DNA from: Nostoc sp. ATCC 43529
GTDB taxonomy: Bacteria > Cyanobacteriota > Cyanobacteriia > Cyanobacteriales > Nostocaceae
Length of the DNA stretch: 64,000 bases
Assembly (NCBI GenBank): GCA_003326205.1
Contig: LWTK01000094.1
Span: 1 to 64,000 of the forward strand
Direction: 5' to 3'
The first letter of the stretch is position 1; the number at the start of each line of letters is the position of its first letter. Below, one piece after another: positions 42,886 to 52,348 of this stretch. Position numbers and translations under genes: made by a program. The notes under the pieces were generated by a model. The model was not told the origin of the DNA and searched no databases. It worked only from the letters and a program-made list of their open reading frames with translations.

Positions 42886-43782
42886 ATGAAGATGACTTTT
42901 CAGAAACTTGTGATTGGTGCATCAATGGCTATTGGTGTGAGCGCTCTTGCAACTGCACCAGCACAAGCTGGGACGCTGACCGGTGCTACCATAGGTGGAA
43001 CAGCAGCAAGTGATTATTTAGTCTATGATGTGTCAGGTAACAGTACTGTACTTGTACCAAATACCCAAACAAACGTCCAGAAAGTTCTGGATGGTTCTGC
43101 TGCAAGCCCCACCGGAAATGTAGAGCTACGAGCCACCACTGAGCAGTCTGGTTTTGACTTCACCAAAAATACCACCTTGAGTGGACAAATCGGTGGTCAA
43201 AGTATTACCCTCAGCAGCCTGACAGCAACAGATTGGTTTAGTACTGGCTCAGGATTGAGTACAAGCTATGGGGCACAGAACTTTGCAAATACTTGGTTTA
43301 ACCAATTCTATGATGCAGCTGGTCTACCAAGTTATATCTCTCGCGCTCAAGCTTTTAGTGCTTTTTTGGGCATCGGTGGTTTCCAACGCTCTAGCGACCC
43401 CAATATCTCTTACGTTAACCAAAATGATACGACGGGCGAAATCAAAATTGGCTTAGCAGGTCACTACAATTTAAAAGATTACTATGCTCCTTTATTGGGA
43501 AGCTTGGGTAGTCTTCTCAAAAATGGATTCCAAGCCAGTGAAGTCGTTAAAGTTACGTACAATGGCAAGACCGATTTTCTTTACAGCTTCTCTGCTACCG
43601 CAAGTGGACTAACTAACAGTGCAGGAATAGGTGCTGATGGCAAATCTCACAGTGGTAATTACGAAGTCAGCATCAAAGGTGTACCTCCCACAGCTGTTCC
43701 AGAACCATCAGTAATACTTGGTTTGCTCAGTGTTGCTGGTATCTTTACTACCCGACGCCAACAAAAAAAAGCATCTATTTGA
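42886..43782 (+). CDS. PEP-CTERM sorted exported protein
   Basis: A 298-residue secreted protein. The signal peptide (LVIGASMAIGVSALATAPAQA, cleavage after residue about 28) precedes a Gly/Ser/Thr/Asn-rich domain, and the C terminus is a PEP-CTERM sorting signal: VPEPSVILG, a hydrophobic helix (LLSVAGIF) and a basic tail TTRRQQKKAS. Such proteins are processed by exosortase and often associate with extracellular polysaccharide. The body resembles cyanobacterial PEP-CTERM proteins of the NF038130 type, from memory only. No exosortase gene is visible here. A terminator follows 30 bp downstream. Confidence 0.85.
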   Translation: MKMTFQKLVIGASMAIGVSALATAPAQAGTLTGATIGGTAASDYLVYDVSGNSTVLVPNTQTNVQKVLDGSAASPTGNVELRATTEQSGFDFTKNTTLSGQIGGQSITLSSLTATDWFSTGSGLSTSYGAQNFANTWFNQFYDAAGLPSYISRAQAFSAFLGIGGFQRSSDPNISYVNQNDTTGEIKIGLAGHYNLKDYYAPLLGSLGSLLKNGFQASEVVKVTYNGKTDFLYSFSATASGLTNSAGIGADGKSHSGNYEVSIKGVPPTAVPEPSVILGLLSVAGIFTTRRQQKKASI

Positions 43783-43811
43783 GATAGTGGATGTAAGTCT
43801 AAAAAATGATT

Positions 43812-43835
43812 AGGGAGCTATTAGCTCCCTTTTTT
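43812..43835 (+). terminator. Rho-independent terminator of PEP-CTERM gene
   Basis: AGGGAGCT/AGCTCCCT makes an 8-bp stem with loop ATT, followed by TTTTT. It is a strong, textbook terminator 30 bp after the stop codon. Confidence 0.85.
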
Positions 43836-44144
43836 ATGAATATTTCTCTCCAAAATATCGAACGATGTATTCTGTTTGATAATTTTCGTAAGATCTAAAT
43901 AAAAACTCCTTTATTAAGGCATTTACCCTAATAGCAAATTATTTAATAGAATTAATAATAAAAGCTTTGTGAAGAAAAGCTTAATTTTTTATTAATTTTT
44001 GCTCTACATATAATATGATTTAATTATACCAGTATAGCTAAAAATAGTATATTATAATTCTTGACTGTATAAGATAACTCAAGGTTTCTATTGATCTCAC
44101 AATTCATCTGGCGATAATTGGCTTGTAACTTAAAATGATGATAA
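43836..44144. other. AT-rich intergenic region
   Basis: No gene is seen. It carries the promoter of the following response regulator; there is no recognisable operator. Confidence 0.5.
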
Positions 44145-44573
44145 ATGGCAATGACAGCACAATTACTGAATATAAATCACCAATTCCGTTCAAATCAAGC
44201 TAGACGAATTTTGTTAGTGGAAGACCACTATCTTAATAGAATGTTGCTCAGTGACTACCTAAGTTATTGTGGTTACGATGTCCAGAGTTTATCAGAAGGT
44301 TCTACTTTTTTTTCAACTATCGAAAAATTCCAGCCAGATTTAATGTTACTGGACTTGAAATTACCAGACGTTGACGGTTATTCCCTTTTAAAACAAGTCC
44401 AGCAAAAACCCCATTTAGCAAAAATACCTATTATTGTGGTTTCAGCATTTGCTTTTAAAGCAGATCAAGAACTAGCTCTGAGCTTGGGCGCACGTCACTA
44501 TTTTGTGAAACCTCTAAAACTCAAAGATCTAATCGTGACAATTGAAAAAGAATTTAGTTGTCGTCACAGATAA
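44145..44573 (+). CDS. Stand-alone receiver-domain response regulator
   Basis: A 142-residue protein that is almost entirely a CheY-like receiver domain. The acidic pair (VEDH) begins the fold, the phospho-acceptor Asp is in LMLLDLKLPDVDG (about residue 66), Thr/Ser follows in IIVVSAF, and the Lys is in FVKPL. There is no output domain, so it probably acts through protein contact or in a phosphorelay. No histidine kinase is nearby. A tiny gene converges on it 21 bp away. Confidence 0.92.
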   Translation: MAMTAQLLNINHQFRSNQARRILLVEDHYLNRMLLSDYLSYCGYDVQSLSEGSTFFSTIEKFQPDLMLLDLKLPDVDGYSLLKQVQQKPHLAKIPIIVVSAFAFKADQELALSLGARHYFVKPLKLKDLIVTIEKEFSCRHR

Positions 44574-44594
44574 GATTTTGTCCTATGTCTATAT

Positions 44595-44774
44595 TTACTC
44601 TGCTTTTTGCTCAGCGATGAACTCTTCAACACGCTGACTAATATTTTGTACAGAATTACCAATACTAGAAATTTTATTTTGTACTTCTGCTAGCAATAAA
44701 ACTGCTGCTTGCAGCTCATTAAGCGTATCAGCTATAGCCTCACGATACTGGGCTTCAAACTCTTGTAGATTCAT
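44595..44774 (-). CDS. Small coiled-coil protein
   Basis: A 59-residue gene: ATG at 44774 to TAA at 44595. The product begins MNLQEFEAQYREAIADTLNE and has a clear heptad pattern (LQAAVLLLAEVQNKISSIGN, then SVQNISQRVEEFI), which predicts a helical, possibly oligomeric rod. It ends 21 bp from the receiver gene on the other strand. There is no strong ribosome site before the ATG, but composition, lack of Cys/Trp and heptads argue against chance. I do not know a function; interaction with the receiver is possible. Confidence 0.6.
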   Translation of the reverse strand: MNLQEFEAQYREAIADTLNELQAAVLLLAEVQNKISSIGNSVQNISQRVEEFIAEQKAE

Positions 44775-45426
44775 AATTTATTTGTCTGTAATTATCATAA
44801 TAGTTATATTCTCAATAATAAGCACAAATTTAATTTACTAAATCCGTTAATTCGCTTAATATTAAAACTTCAACAAATTAGTGAGTTTGATAAAAAATAT
44901 ATAAACCTAACATACTAAACTAATTTTGCGTTGGCGATCGCTAGTTTTTACTGTCTCGCCATACTCTTACACAAAAGCAAGCAACAACAGCGTTTTGTGC
45001 ATTAAAACAGACCACTCTAGGTAGAGGTTGGAAGATTTGAAATCTAGAATGAAAATATTTATTTGATTTACTAGCAGTTGAGAATGTAGCTTGCTTAGTT
45101 GCAAGAGTACTGAAATAATTTTTCATCTAAAATCTAAAATTGGCACTGTCAAAAAACTAAAAATACTTTTTATTTAAAATAGAATTATAAGATGTTAAAT
45201 AGAAATTCAAAAAGCAAAGTTTTGATTTCAATAAATATTGAAAATTACACTCGCAGCTATAAAAACTAAGTGCAAGCAGAGGTTTTGGTCAAGGAAACTT
45301 CTACTTATACTCTTCTATAATATCGGCTAGAAGCTTAGCTACGTATATTTACTTTACAAGGCTTCGTAAAATGGGCAAGAAAAGATAATTTTTCTTAAAA
45401 TAGAGAAAGATTACTTAATTTTAGTT
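44775..45426. other. Intergenic region upstream of uvrC
   Basis: AT-rich, with one short frame (44941-45126, minus strand) that has no convincing protein character. It would contain the uvrC promoter; nothing else can be supported. Confidence 0.5.
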
Positions 45427-47304
45427 GTGACAATATCCACTCAAATACTACCACTGGTTAAAGAGCCGGAACGACTGGAAAACCGTCTCGCGGAAATTCC
45501 ACCGGAACCGGGGGTTTATTTCATGCGGGACAAAAGCGATCGCATCATATATATAGGTAAATCACGTAAGTTGCGATCGCGGGTGCGTTCTTATTTTCGG
45601 GATGGATACAACAAAAGCGAACGCATCGCCACAATGGTAAAATTAGTGACGGAAATTGAATTCATCGTCACTGATACCGAATCCGAAGCCTTGGCGCTGG
45701 AAGCCAACTTGATTAAGCAGCACCAGCCATACTTTAACGTCCTGCTCAAAGATGATAAAAAATATCCGTATCTCTGCATCACTTGGTCGGAAGACTATCC
45801 ACGGATTTTTATCACCCGCAAACGCCAATTAGGCAAAGAAAAGGATAAATTTTATGGGCCTTATACCGATGCTGGTTTGTTGCGAGAAATTTTACGTTTG
45901 TGTAAGCGCATCTTTCCTCAGCGACAACGACCCCAACCGCTTTTTAAAGATCGTCCTTGTTTGAATTATGATTTAGGGCGTTGTCCGGGTGTATGTCAAA
46001 AGATGATTTCACCAGAGGAATATCGCAAAATTGTCCAAAAAATCGCGATGGTCTTTCAAGGTCGAACTCAAGAGTTGATTGATATTTTGACCCAACAAAT
46101 GAACGCTGCTGCTGAGGACTTGAATTTTGAGTCAGCGGCGCGAATTCGCGATCAAATTTCTGGGTTAAAGTCACTAACAGCCGACCAAAAAGTATCCTTA
46201 CCAGATGATACAGTTTCGCGGGATGCGATCGCCCTAGCAGCTGACGCACAACACGCCTGCATTCAACTATTCCAAATTCGCGCTGGACAATTGGTGGGAC
46301 GCTTGGCGTTTGTGGCGGATGCTCATGCAGAACCAGGAGCAATTTTACAACGAGCCTTAGAAGAACATTACCAAACTGCTGACTCTGTGGAAATACCCAC
46401 AGAAATTTTAGTGCAGCATGAGTTACCAGATACAGAAATATTGGCAGATGTCTTAACTGAACGTAAAGGTAGAAAAGTGACGATTTTGGCTCCTTTGCGG
46501 CAAACTAAGGCAGAATTAATAGAGATGGTAGAGCGAAATGCCCAGTATGAATTACAAAGAATGCAAAAATTGGGCGATCGCAATCACCAAGCAATGCAAG
46601 ATTTAGCAGCTATTCTCGATTTACCAGATGTACCCCACCGCATCGAAGGTTATGATATTTCCCACATTCAAGGCTCAAATGCTGTAGCTTCGCAAGTCGT
46701 GTTTATCGATGGGTTACCCGCCAAGCAGCACTATCGCCACTACAAAATCAAAAATCCCACAGTCACAGCCGGACATTCGGATGATTTTGCTAGTCTGGCG
46801 GAAGTTATCCAACGCCGGTTTCGCAAGTATGCTGAAGATCCGCAATTAACACGTTTGGGTAATCCTGATTGGCCTGATCTAATTATGATTGATGGCGGCA
46901 AAGGTCAATTATCTTCAGTTGTTGCTGTTTTGCAAGAAATGAATTTATTGGAAGACTTGCGAGTTGTTAGTTTAGCGAAGCAGCGAGAAGAGATTTTTTT
47001 ACCAGGAGAATCTCAACCATTAACCACTGACGCAGAACAACCAGGGGTACAGCTATTGCGACGACTGCGGGATGAAGCGCATCGGTTTGCAGTCACTTTC
47101 CATCGTCAGCAACGCAGTGATAAATTAAAGCGATCGCGTTTGGATGAAATTCCTGGTTTAGGACATCATCGACAAAAGCAGCTACTAGGACATTTTCGCT
47201 CGGTTGATTATATTCGGCAAGCAACAACCGCACAACTCGCCGAAGTTCCCGGAATCGGGCCGCGTTTGGCTCAAGAAATTTACGATTATTTTCATCCATC
47301 TTGA
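45427..47304 (+). CDS. uvrC: Excinuclease ABC subunit C
   Basis: A 625-residue UvrC, normal length, starting at GTG 45427. It makes both incisions in nucleotide excision repair with UvrA and UvrB. Domains in order: GIY-YIG nuclease (GVYFM at 29-33, IYIGKS at 41-46), a Cys cluster ([13 protein letters not shown], about 178-190), the UVR motif binding UvrB ([13 protein letters not shown], about 232-244), the RNase H-like endonuclease with [15 protein letters not shown] and IDGGKGQL, and paired helix-hairpin-helix motifs at the C terminus ([20 protein letters not shown]). No frame damage is seen. Confidence 0.96.
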   Translation: MTISTQILPLVKEPERLENRLAEIPPEPGVYFMRDKSDRIIYIGKSRKLRSRVRSYFRDGYNKSERIATMVKLVTEIEFIVTDTESEALALEANLIKQHQPYFNVLLKDDKKYPYLCITWSEDYPRIFITRKRQLGKEKDKFYGPYTDAGLLREILRLCKRIFPQRQRPQPLFKDRPCLNYDLGRCPGVCQKMISPEEYRKIVQKIAMVFQGRTQELIDILTQQMNAAAEDLNFESAARIRDQISGLKSLTADQKVSLPDDTVSRDAIALAADAQHACIQLFQIRAGQLVGRLAFVADAHAEPGAILQRALEEHYQTADSVEIPTEILVQHELPDTEILADVLTERKGRKVTILAPLRQTKAELIEMVERNAQYELQRMQKLGDRNHQAMQDLAAILDLPDVPHRIEGYDISHIQGSNAVASQVVFIDGLPAKQHYRHYKIKNPTVTAGHSDDFASLAEVIQRRFRKYAEDPQLTRLGNPDWPDLIMIDGGKGQLSSVVAVLQEMNLLEDLRVVSLAKQREEIFLPGESQPLTTDAEQPGVQLLRRLRDEAHRFAVTFHRQQRSDKLKRSRLDEIPGLGHHRQKQLLGHFRSVDYIRQATTAQLAEVPGIGPRLAQEIYDYFHPS

Positions 47305-47362
47305 TCTGTTTAAAATTGCCATTACAATACTCCAATATTCTCAGTTATGTAATTAACAACTC

Positions 47363-47821
47363 TTAATCTAAAGTTACTACTTTGCCACAGTTTTGCAAAG
47401 CAAAATCTGCACGAATTTTTTGAGATTTTTGTAAGCCTCTTTCATCTAAGTAGCGTACTTTAAAATTAATTTGCACATATTTACCAGAATGAAGTCCAAG
47501 TATACGAGTTAAAAAAGAATCTGGTGGAGCCTCGACACCCCCAGGAGGATTAATCGCACAACAATCAGGATTCTCTTTAATATATTCATCAAAACTTGCA
47601 TACTTGATAAATTCGTGATATTGCATTTTTCCTGCAAATTTAATACGTAATTGTTCTGCACTATTTAAAGAATCAAAAGCTAATTTAATTTTCTCGTAAT
47701 CGCTGAGATAACGCATCTTAGCAAAGCATAACCCTGAGTAATTGAAGCTAAAGTATATGCTTAAAATGGTTAGTGGGAATCCGATTAAAAGGAAAATAGC
47801 CAAAAAATAAGTGCGGTTCAT
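47363..47821 (-). CDS. Membrane-anchored hypothetical protein (paralogue A)
   Basis: A 152-residue protein with an N-terminal membrane helix (FLAIFLLIGFPLTILSIYFSF, 6-26) and an outer domain with KMRYLSDYEKIKLAFD, KYASFDEYIKENPDCCAINP and INFKVRYLDERG motifs. Four Cys are present, including a CC pair. I do not recognise the family. It is a tandem paralogue of the gene at 48052-48546, which shares the helix, the CFAKMRYLSD stretch and the KYASFDEYIKxNPDCC stretch. It converges on uvrC. Confidence 0.72.
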   Translation of the reverse strand: MNRTYFLAIFLLIGFPLTILSIYFSFNYSGLCFAKMRYLSDYEKIKLAFDSLNSAEQLRIKFAGKMQYHEFIKYASFDEYIKENPDCCAINPPGGVEAPPDSFLTRILGLHSGKYVQINFKVRYLDERGLQKSQKIRADFALQNCGKVVTLD

Positions 47822-48051
47822 GATTGAATCTGCGATAATTTACATAGTTCTTCAGTCAAAACATCTTGCAGTCAAATCCAACTCCTATCTAAAAGATTTA
47901 TATCAATCTAATTTTGTTCTTATGATTACAATTTTATTATTAATATTCGATAATTTTGAGTTATTTAATAGGTGCAGTAATTCTCGTTTGGTACGGTAAA
48001 TTTTAAAAATATATACCTATACGTTCTTAGATACTTCTGGGCTTCATTTGA

Positions 48052-48546
48052 TTAGGGATCTTTATAAAATGGAATGGATAATGGATATCCGCAATTTTCT
48101 AAAGTATTTCCAAAACGTGTTTCTTGTACTCTCTGATTACCATTTTCATCTAAATAACGTACTTTGAAGTTAATCACTATCAAATCGCGAAAACCAAGTC
48201 CAGATATACGATCTAAAAATGAAGACTCTGGAAGAAATGAAGACTGTGCAATTTTGTAAGCTTTACCGTGATTGATAGAACAGCAGTCTGGATTTTGTTT
48301 AATATATTCATCAAAACTTGCATACTTGATATGTTCGTAAAATTTTACTTCTCCACCTACATCTACAGGTAATTTATCCTCTCTATTTCTATAATCAAAA
48401 ACTATTCGTAACTTTTCTTCATCACTTAAATAACGCATCTTGGCAAAACAGAAACCTGAATAATTTAAGCTATAGAAGATGCTTAAAATAGTTAATGGTA
48501 TTCCGATAAAAATGAAAATAGCTAAAACAAGGATACGGTCTATCAT
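48052..48546 (-). CDS. Membrane-anchored hypothetical protein (paralogue B)
   Basis: A 164-residue sister of the 47363 gene, with the same layout: membrane helix (LVLAIFIFIGIPLTILSIF), CFAKMRYLSDEEK, KYASFDEYIKQNPDCCSIN and FKVRYLDENG. It carries an insert of about 10 residues before DRISGLG. The two are separated by 230 bp and share orientation, so a tandem duplication is the simplest origin. The family appears to be exported or periplasmic; function unknown. Confidence 0.72.
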   Translation of the reverse strand: MIDRILVLAIFIFIGIPLTILSIFYSLNYSGFCFAKMRYLSDEEKLRIVFDYRNREDKLPVDVGGEVKFYEHIKYASFDEYIKQNPDCCSINHGKAYKIAQSSFLPESSFLDRISGLGFRDLIVINFKVRYLDENGNQRVQETRFGNTLENCGYPLSIPFYKDP

Positions 48547-49417
48547 TGTATTTCTGCGAATGAATTTATAGTAGTAATACCAATTTTATATTTTAGATTT
48601 TGAATTTTGGAATCAAAGTCTTTGCTACAAAGATGTTTCCAGAATCCTATTTGATTTGTAAAAATCGAGGGGCTTCAGATCCCCGACTTCTTTGAGAAGT
48701 TGGGGATCTTGTTGTTCACGAATAATTTAGGACTGCTATAGCATCTAAAAATCAATACGCTTGGGTTAAGTATTTTTGGTTTCAGCCACAAATTTCAGAA
48801 CACCAGCACTAGTAAGGCCAAAGCACTTCTGGAGGAATTACCAACGGCGTCGCGAATAAGTACGTTGGGAATTTTTAGAGCGAGATACGTGGAAATTCGG
48901 ACACGTTGTAAAGTTATGTTACGCAAATTGGCTAAACCGTCTGTACCTACTCTTCATGTTTCTTCAAAGCTCGCTAGTTTCGATGAAATATTATCTGACC
49001 AGAATTTAATATGATAAATCTAGTGAGTAAATATTAACTAAATCTTAAGACAGATATTTTGTAACCAAAGATACAGTAATTTTTGAATTTTAATTTTTGA
49101 ATACTAGAATGGCTTTTTTGTTTTTGTCTACAATCATTAAAAATCAGCCTCTCTCAAGGCATTAACCATAGGGATCACTCAATCTCTAAACAGAATTTAT
49201 TAAAAATTTAATTTATGTATCTAAAGTAGGAGGGTAAATTCACGTAAATTTTAGGATAATAGATTAAAGATATCCAAAATTTTTCAAACCTGAAATTTTG
49301 TTTAAAATCATTAGCTAATTTCACAGCAGTTTGTTAAGTTGGGTCGAACCAGAATTTTTTACTGGTTTAAGTAGCAGTTTTACCAAATAAAAAATAATTA
49401 GAACCAGGGGTATTGAA
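48547..49417. other. Intergenic region with repeat element
   Basis: About 870 bp without a gene. It contains a TATAGCA-family element (48642-48740) and otherwise AT-rich DNA. A small GC-richer patch near 48830-48950 has no frame I recognise. Confidence 0.5.
48642..48740. repeat. TATAGCA-family element, left end truncated (copy 3)
   Basis: The right end GACTGCTATA matches the other copies; the left begins at GAATCCTATTTGATTTGTAA and lacks the TATAGC tip. The interior holds a GATCCCCGACTTC/GAAGTTGGGGATC hairpin similar in sequence to the gltB-side terminator at 62184. Confidence 0.65.
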
Positions 49418-49597
49418 ATGCAGACAGTACAAAAGATTTACTGCCCAAATTGTGGTAGCCAAGCGGAGCGTTATTTTATTACTGATAATGAATTAACTCG
49501 GACACAATGCCCAAGTTGTGATTACTTGATGATTAGCTGCACTCGCACTGGCAAAGTGATTGAGGCTTACGCCCCAGGAATTCTTGCAAGAAAGTAA
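49418..49597 (+). CDS. Small zinc-ribbon protein
   Basis: A 59-residue protein: ATG 49418, TAA 49595-49597. Two CxxC pairs, CPNCG (9-13) and CPSCD (31-35), 18 residues apart, form a zinc ribbon; a further Cys41 follows. A short basic end (PGILARK) closes it. Small proteins of this type in cyanobacteria have been annotated as PriA-like fragments, but it is far too short to be the helicase. A nucleic-acid or protein contact role is likely but not shown. It is convergent with the phosphoribosyltransferase gene. Confidence 0.8.
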   Translation: MQTVQKIYCPNCGSQAERYFITDNELTRTQCPSCDYLMISCTRTGKVIEAYAPGILARK

Positions 49598-49628
49598 AAA
49601 TTAAAATTTTTGCATAAATCTGTGTTAG

Positions 49629-50303
49629 CTATTGTTTTTGTTGCTGGAGATATCCGATCGCTTCTAATGTATCTACCTGAGGAAATTGTGCGTAAAAATT
49701 ACTCACACTCCAGAAAGGTTCGGGTGTTTTCAAAACAATAATGCGATCGCCCCATTGATTCAACCAAGGTAGCAATTTTGGTGGTGCTACCGGAGTACAT
49801 AGCCAAATTGCTGCCGGCGAAAGGGCTTTGATGGCAGTAGCAGCAACAGCCATAGTCATACCTGTGGCAATGCCATCATCAACCAAGATTGCCGTAGCAT
49901 CCTTTGTATTCACCTGAGGACAAGCAGAAATTAATTGCTCCTCCAAAGACTTAGCTTGCTTAATAGCTTTATTTAAAGCCGCTTCTCGCCACCGTGCATC
50001 ATGTTTAGAGCGAAATAGTTTTTGCTCAGTCCAAAGAACATTTCCAGAACTTGTGACTGCACCAATAGCTAACTCTGGGTTTTCTGGATGGCTAATTTTT
50101 TTAGGTACAACTATCGTTAACGGACAACCCAAAAGACTTGCTATTGGTGCTGCCACCGGTACACCCCCCCTTGGCAAAGCATAAACGATTGGTACAGGTT
50201 TTATGCCAGAATCAATAGTTTGCTGAGTCAAAAGATCGTGAATTACTCGCGCCAATTCTTCACCCGCATGGATGCGATCGGCAAAAAGTGGGGTATATGA
50301 CAT
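49629..50303 (-). CDS. Phosphoribosyltransferase-domain protein
   Basis: A 224-residue protein with the type I phosphoribosyltransferase core. The PRPP-binding loop is AILVDDGIATGMTM (about 140-153) and the N-terminal YALPRGGVPVAAPIA (about 41-55) contributes the other side. Similar proteins, often near dienelactone hydrolase-type genes, have unassigned substrates. Length and composition are normal. It lies between a small zinc-ribbon gene (convergent) and a divergent DNA glycosylase gene. Confidence 0.85.
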   Translation of the reverse strand: MSYTPLFADRIHAGEELARVIHDLLTQQTIDSGIKPVPIVYALPRGGVPVAAPIASLLGCPLTIVVPKKISHPENPELAIGAVTSSGNVLWTEQKLFRSKHDARWREAALNKAIKQAKSLEEQLISACPQVNTKDATAILVDDGIATGMTMAVAATAIKALSPAAIWLCTPVAPPKLLPWLNQWGDRIIVLKTPEPFWSVSNFYAQFPQVDTLEAIGYLQQQKQ

Positions 50304-50502
50304 GGTTTCCCCTAGTGTCTTAGGACGGCACTGCCTTTATCATGACTGAATTTTGTCTGAAATTAACTGATAGAATAAGATTTGTATAAATAATAAGTAT
50401 TCAGTAAAAGTCTATTTGTGAAGTCTATTTCTGATAAGTCCCCAACCAAAGACAGACTTGAATCAGATAAGACTGGTGCTGATACCAAAATCGTAAATTT
50501 TC

Positions 50503-51183
50503 ATGAGCAGCGAAACCCAACTCAGCCTCTTTGATGACTCAACCTTTAACCAACGAGAGCTGATTCCCACAGACGCTAAGATTTCTATCCCTGCCGGAAC
50601 CTATTCCACTATGGCCGAGTTGGGGCAGCATTGCGATCGCTGCCACCGATGTGTACTAGGAAACACGCGTACTCATGCTGTTGTCGGACGTGGCAACCTT
50701 AAAGCTCCAATAATGGTTGTCGGAGAAGCGCCTGGTCAAAATGAAGACGAAACAGGTTTACCATTTGTGGGCAAATCAGGGCAGTTGCTGGAGAAAATTC
50801 TGGCATCTGTAAATTTGAGTACTGAAGAAGACATATACATTGCCAATATTAATAAGTGCCGTCCGCCAGATAACAGAGTTCCCACTAAGGATGAAATAGC
50901 AGCTTGCAAACCTTACCTGCTAGAACAAATTCGCTTAGTCGATCCCAAAATCATTCTGTTAACGGGTGCAACTGCGCTCAAAAGCTTGACTGGCGATAAG
51001 CAGCCGATTACTAAAATTCGCGGACAATGGCTAGAGTGGGAAGGACGTTTGTGTATGCCGATTTTTCATCCTTCTTATTTGCTGCGTAACCCTTCCAAAG
51101 AAAGAGGTAGTCCTAAATGGCTAATGTGGCAGGACATCCAAGCGGTGCGTGCCAAGTTAGATGAAATTAAATCAACTAAATAG
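50503..51183 (+). CDS. Family 4 uracil-DNA glycosylase
   Basis: A 226-residue enzyme that removes uracil from DNA in base-excision repair. The family 4 pattern is clear: Cys cluster CDRCHRC (about 44-50) for the [4Fe-4S] cluster, with partner Cys later (KCRPPDNR, ACKPYL), motif GEAPGQNEDETGLPFVG (about 73-89), and motif 2 HPSYLLRNP (about 188-196). The first 40 residues are a divergent leader. It is divergent from the phosphoribosyltransferase gene; 200 bp between them holds no noticeable operator. Confidence 0.93.
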   Translation: MSSETQLSLFDDSTFNQRELIPTDAKISIPAGTYSTMAELGQHCDRCHRCVLGNTRTHAVVGRGNLKAPIMVVGEAPGQNEDETGLPFVGKSGQLLEKILASVNLSTEEDIYIANINKCRPPDNRVPTKDEIAACKPYLLEQIRLVDPKIILLTGATALKSLTGDKQPITKIRGQWLEWEGRLCMPIFHPSYLLRNPSKERGSPKWLMWQDIQAVRAKLDEIKSTK

Positions 51184-51245
51184 TTAGCAACTATCTGGTG
51201 TTTTCTCAGGAACTCTGGAAAGTCGTAGAATGAGCAATGGCTGCC

Positions 51246-51698
51246 TTATAAATATGTAAATGGTGGCAAATAATCCACATCTAAAACTTGCTCAATAGTA
51301 TAAGGACAACTTTGTGGGAAACAATTTAATCCACTTTTCTTTTTTGCTTGTCGTAATGCATCAATGTAAACTTCATCAAGCACTGCGAGCAGATAATTAT
51401 AGAGGTTTTTAGATTTGGTTAATTTCCTAAGTTCCACCCGAAAATTATCAATTTCTACTTCCCAATGGTTTTTACAATCAGGCAGACTCCAATGTTGATA
51501 CAAAAGCAGGTGTTTGAGAAGTTGCAGTAGATAACTTTCTAGCTTGTGTTTCTGTTCGTTACCCAATGCTTCAATCTCCTCAATCAAATGCTCCCAATCA
51601 AGACGATCTAAATCTCGTTCTTGCAATTGTTTCAATGTAGTTTCTAACCACAATTGATAATCCTGTTCGTAGAGGATTTGAGTAGGGATTTTAGACAT
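51246..51698 (-). CDS. DUF29 domain protein
   Basis: A 150-residue helical protein with the DUF29 pattern (YEQDYQLWLETTLKQLQERD at about 9-28, then LIEEIEALG). DUF29 proteins are numerous in cyanobacteria and have no proven role. Its ATG overlaps the TAA of the gene before it by one base (TAATG), the last of a four-gene operon tyrS-pyrF-hypothetical-DUF29, so expression is probably by translational coupling. Confidence 0.88.
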   Translation of the reverse strand: MSKIPTQILYEQDYQLWLETTLKQLQERDLDRLDWEHLIEEIEALGNEQKHKLESYLLQLLKHLLLYQHWSLPDCKNHWEVEIDNFRVELRKLTKSKNLYNYLLAVLDEVYIDALRQAKKKSGLNCFPQSCPYTIEQVLDVDYLPPFTYL

Positions 51699-52348
51699 TA
51701 TTTAATATTCTCCTGATTTGCTTTTTTACGCACACTTCCAGCTTGACAATCGCGTAACCAAGCTTTAACCCCTTGAGCGATCGCACCATTACTACTATCG
51801 CGTGGCGGTGATGGTGGTTGTTGTTTTGGATAAGCACCTATTTGAGAAAACATCATTACTAAACGCCAACCACTACCAGTTTTAGTCAACAACAGCCAGT
51901 GAAATTCTTGTAATTCTATCGCTTGCTTACCTATGTACTGACGCTCTAATGTGCTAAAAAAAACTTGTTCGACCCCTAATGCAGAACTTTCAGAAGCATC
52001 TGTACTATATTCTTCAAGATTAAGCGGCAGGGGAGTAAACTCAGGTCTTCCTGCTACCAGCATATAGCTGTATAGGTCAGTGCTGCGGCTGCGACGGCGG
52101 GCGCGTTGTATAGCGCGGTTAGTATAACTCGGTAAATCTTGCAATAACCGTGTAACCAATGTTTCTAAATCTTGCTCAGAACACAAAGACTTTGACCCAC
52201 TGTTAGTGTTTCCCCTCTGAGCTAGAAAAGAGGGGCTAGGAGTAAAATTCTTTGCGAATGCTGAGCTATTCAAGATTGGTGTTACAAACCAGAAACCACA
52301 AACTAGGAGCCACAAGCCATAAATTTGATTTCTGATTTTTGCCTTCAT
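51698..52348 (-). CDS. Exported hypothetical protein
   Basis: A 216-residue protein with a signal peptide ([24 protein letters not shown], about 9-32). The mature part (about 33-216) has [22 protein letters not shown] and [22 protein letters not shown]. It looks like an envelope protein conserved in cyanobacteria, with no named domain that I can place. Start and pyrF stop overlap by four bases (ATGA), so it is translated directly after pyrF. Confidence 0.75.
   Translation of the reverse strand: MKAKIRNQIYGLWLLVCGFWFVTPILNSSAFAKNFTPSPSFLAQRGNTNSGSKSLCSEQDLETLVTRLLQDLPSYTNRAIQRARRRSRSTDLYSYMLVAGRPEFTPLPLNLEEYSTDASESSALGVEQVFFSTLERQYIGKQAIELQEFHWLLLTKTGSGWRLVMMFSQIGAYPKQQPPSPPRDSSNGAIAQGVKAWLRDCQAGSVRKKANQENIK

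Noticed and set aside
44941-45126. 61-codon minus-strand frame upstream of uvrC
   Set aside because: Composition rich in Phe, Ser, Asn and Cys as expected from AT-rich non-coding DNA; no start signal.
47093-47335. 80-codon minus-strand frame at the end of uvrC
   Set aside because: It lies almost wholly inside the conserved helix-hairpin-helix end of uvrC in antisense and is a coding shadow.
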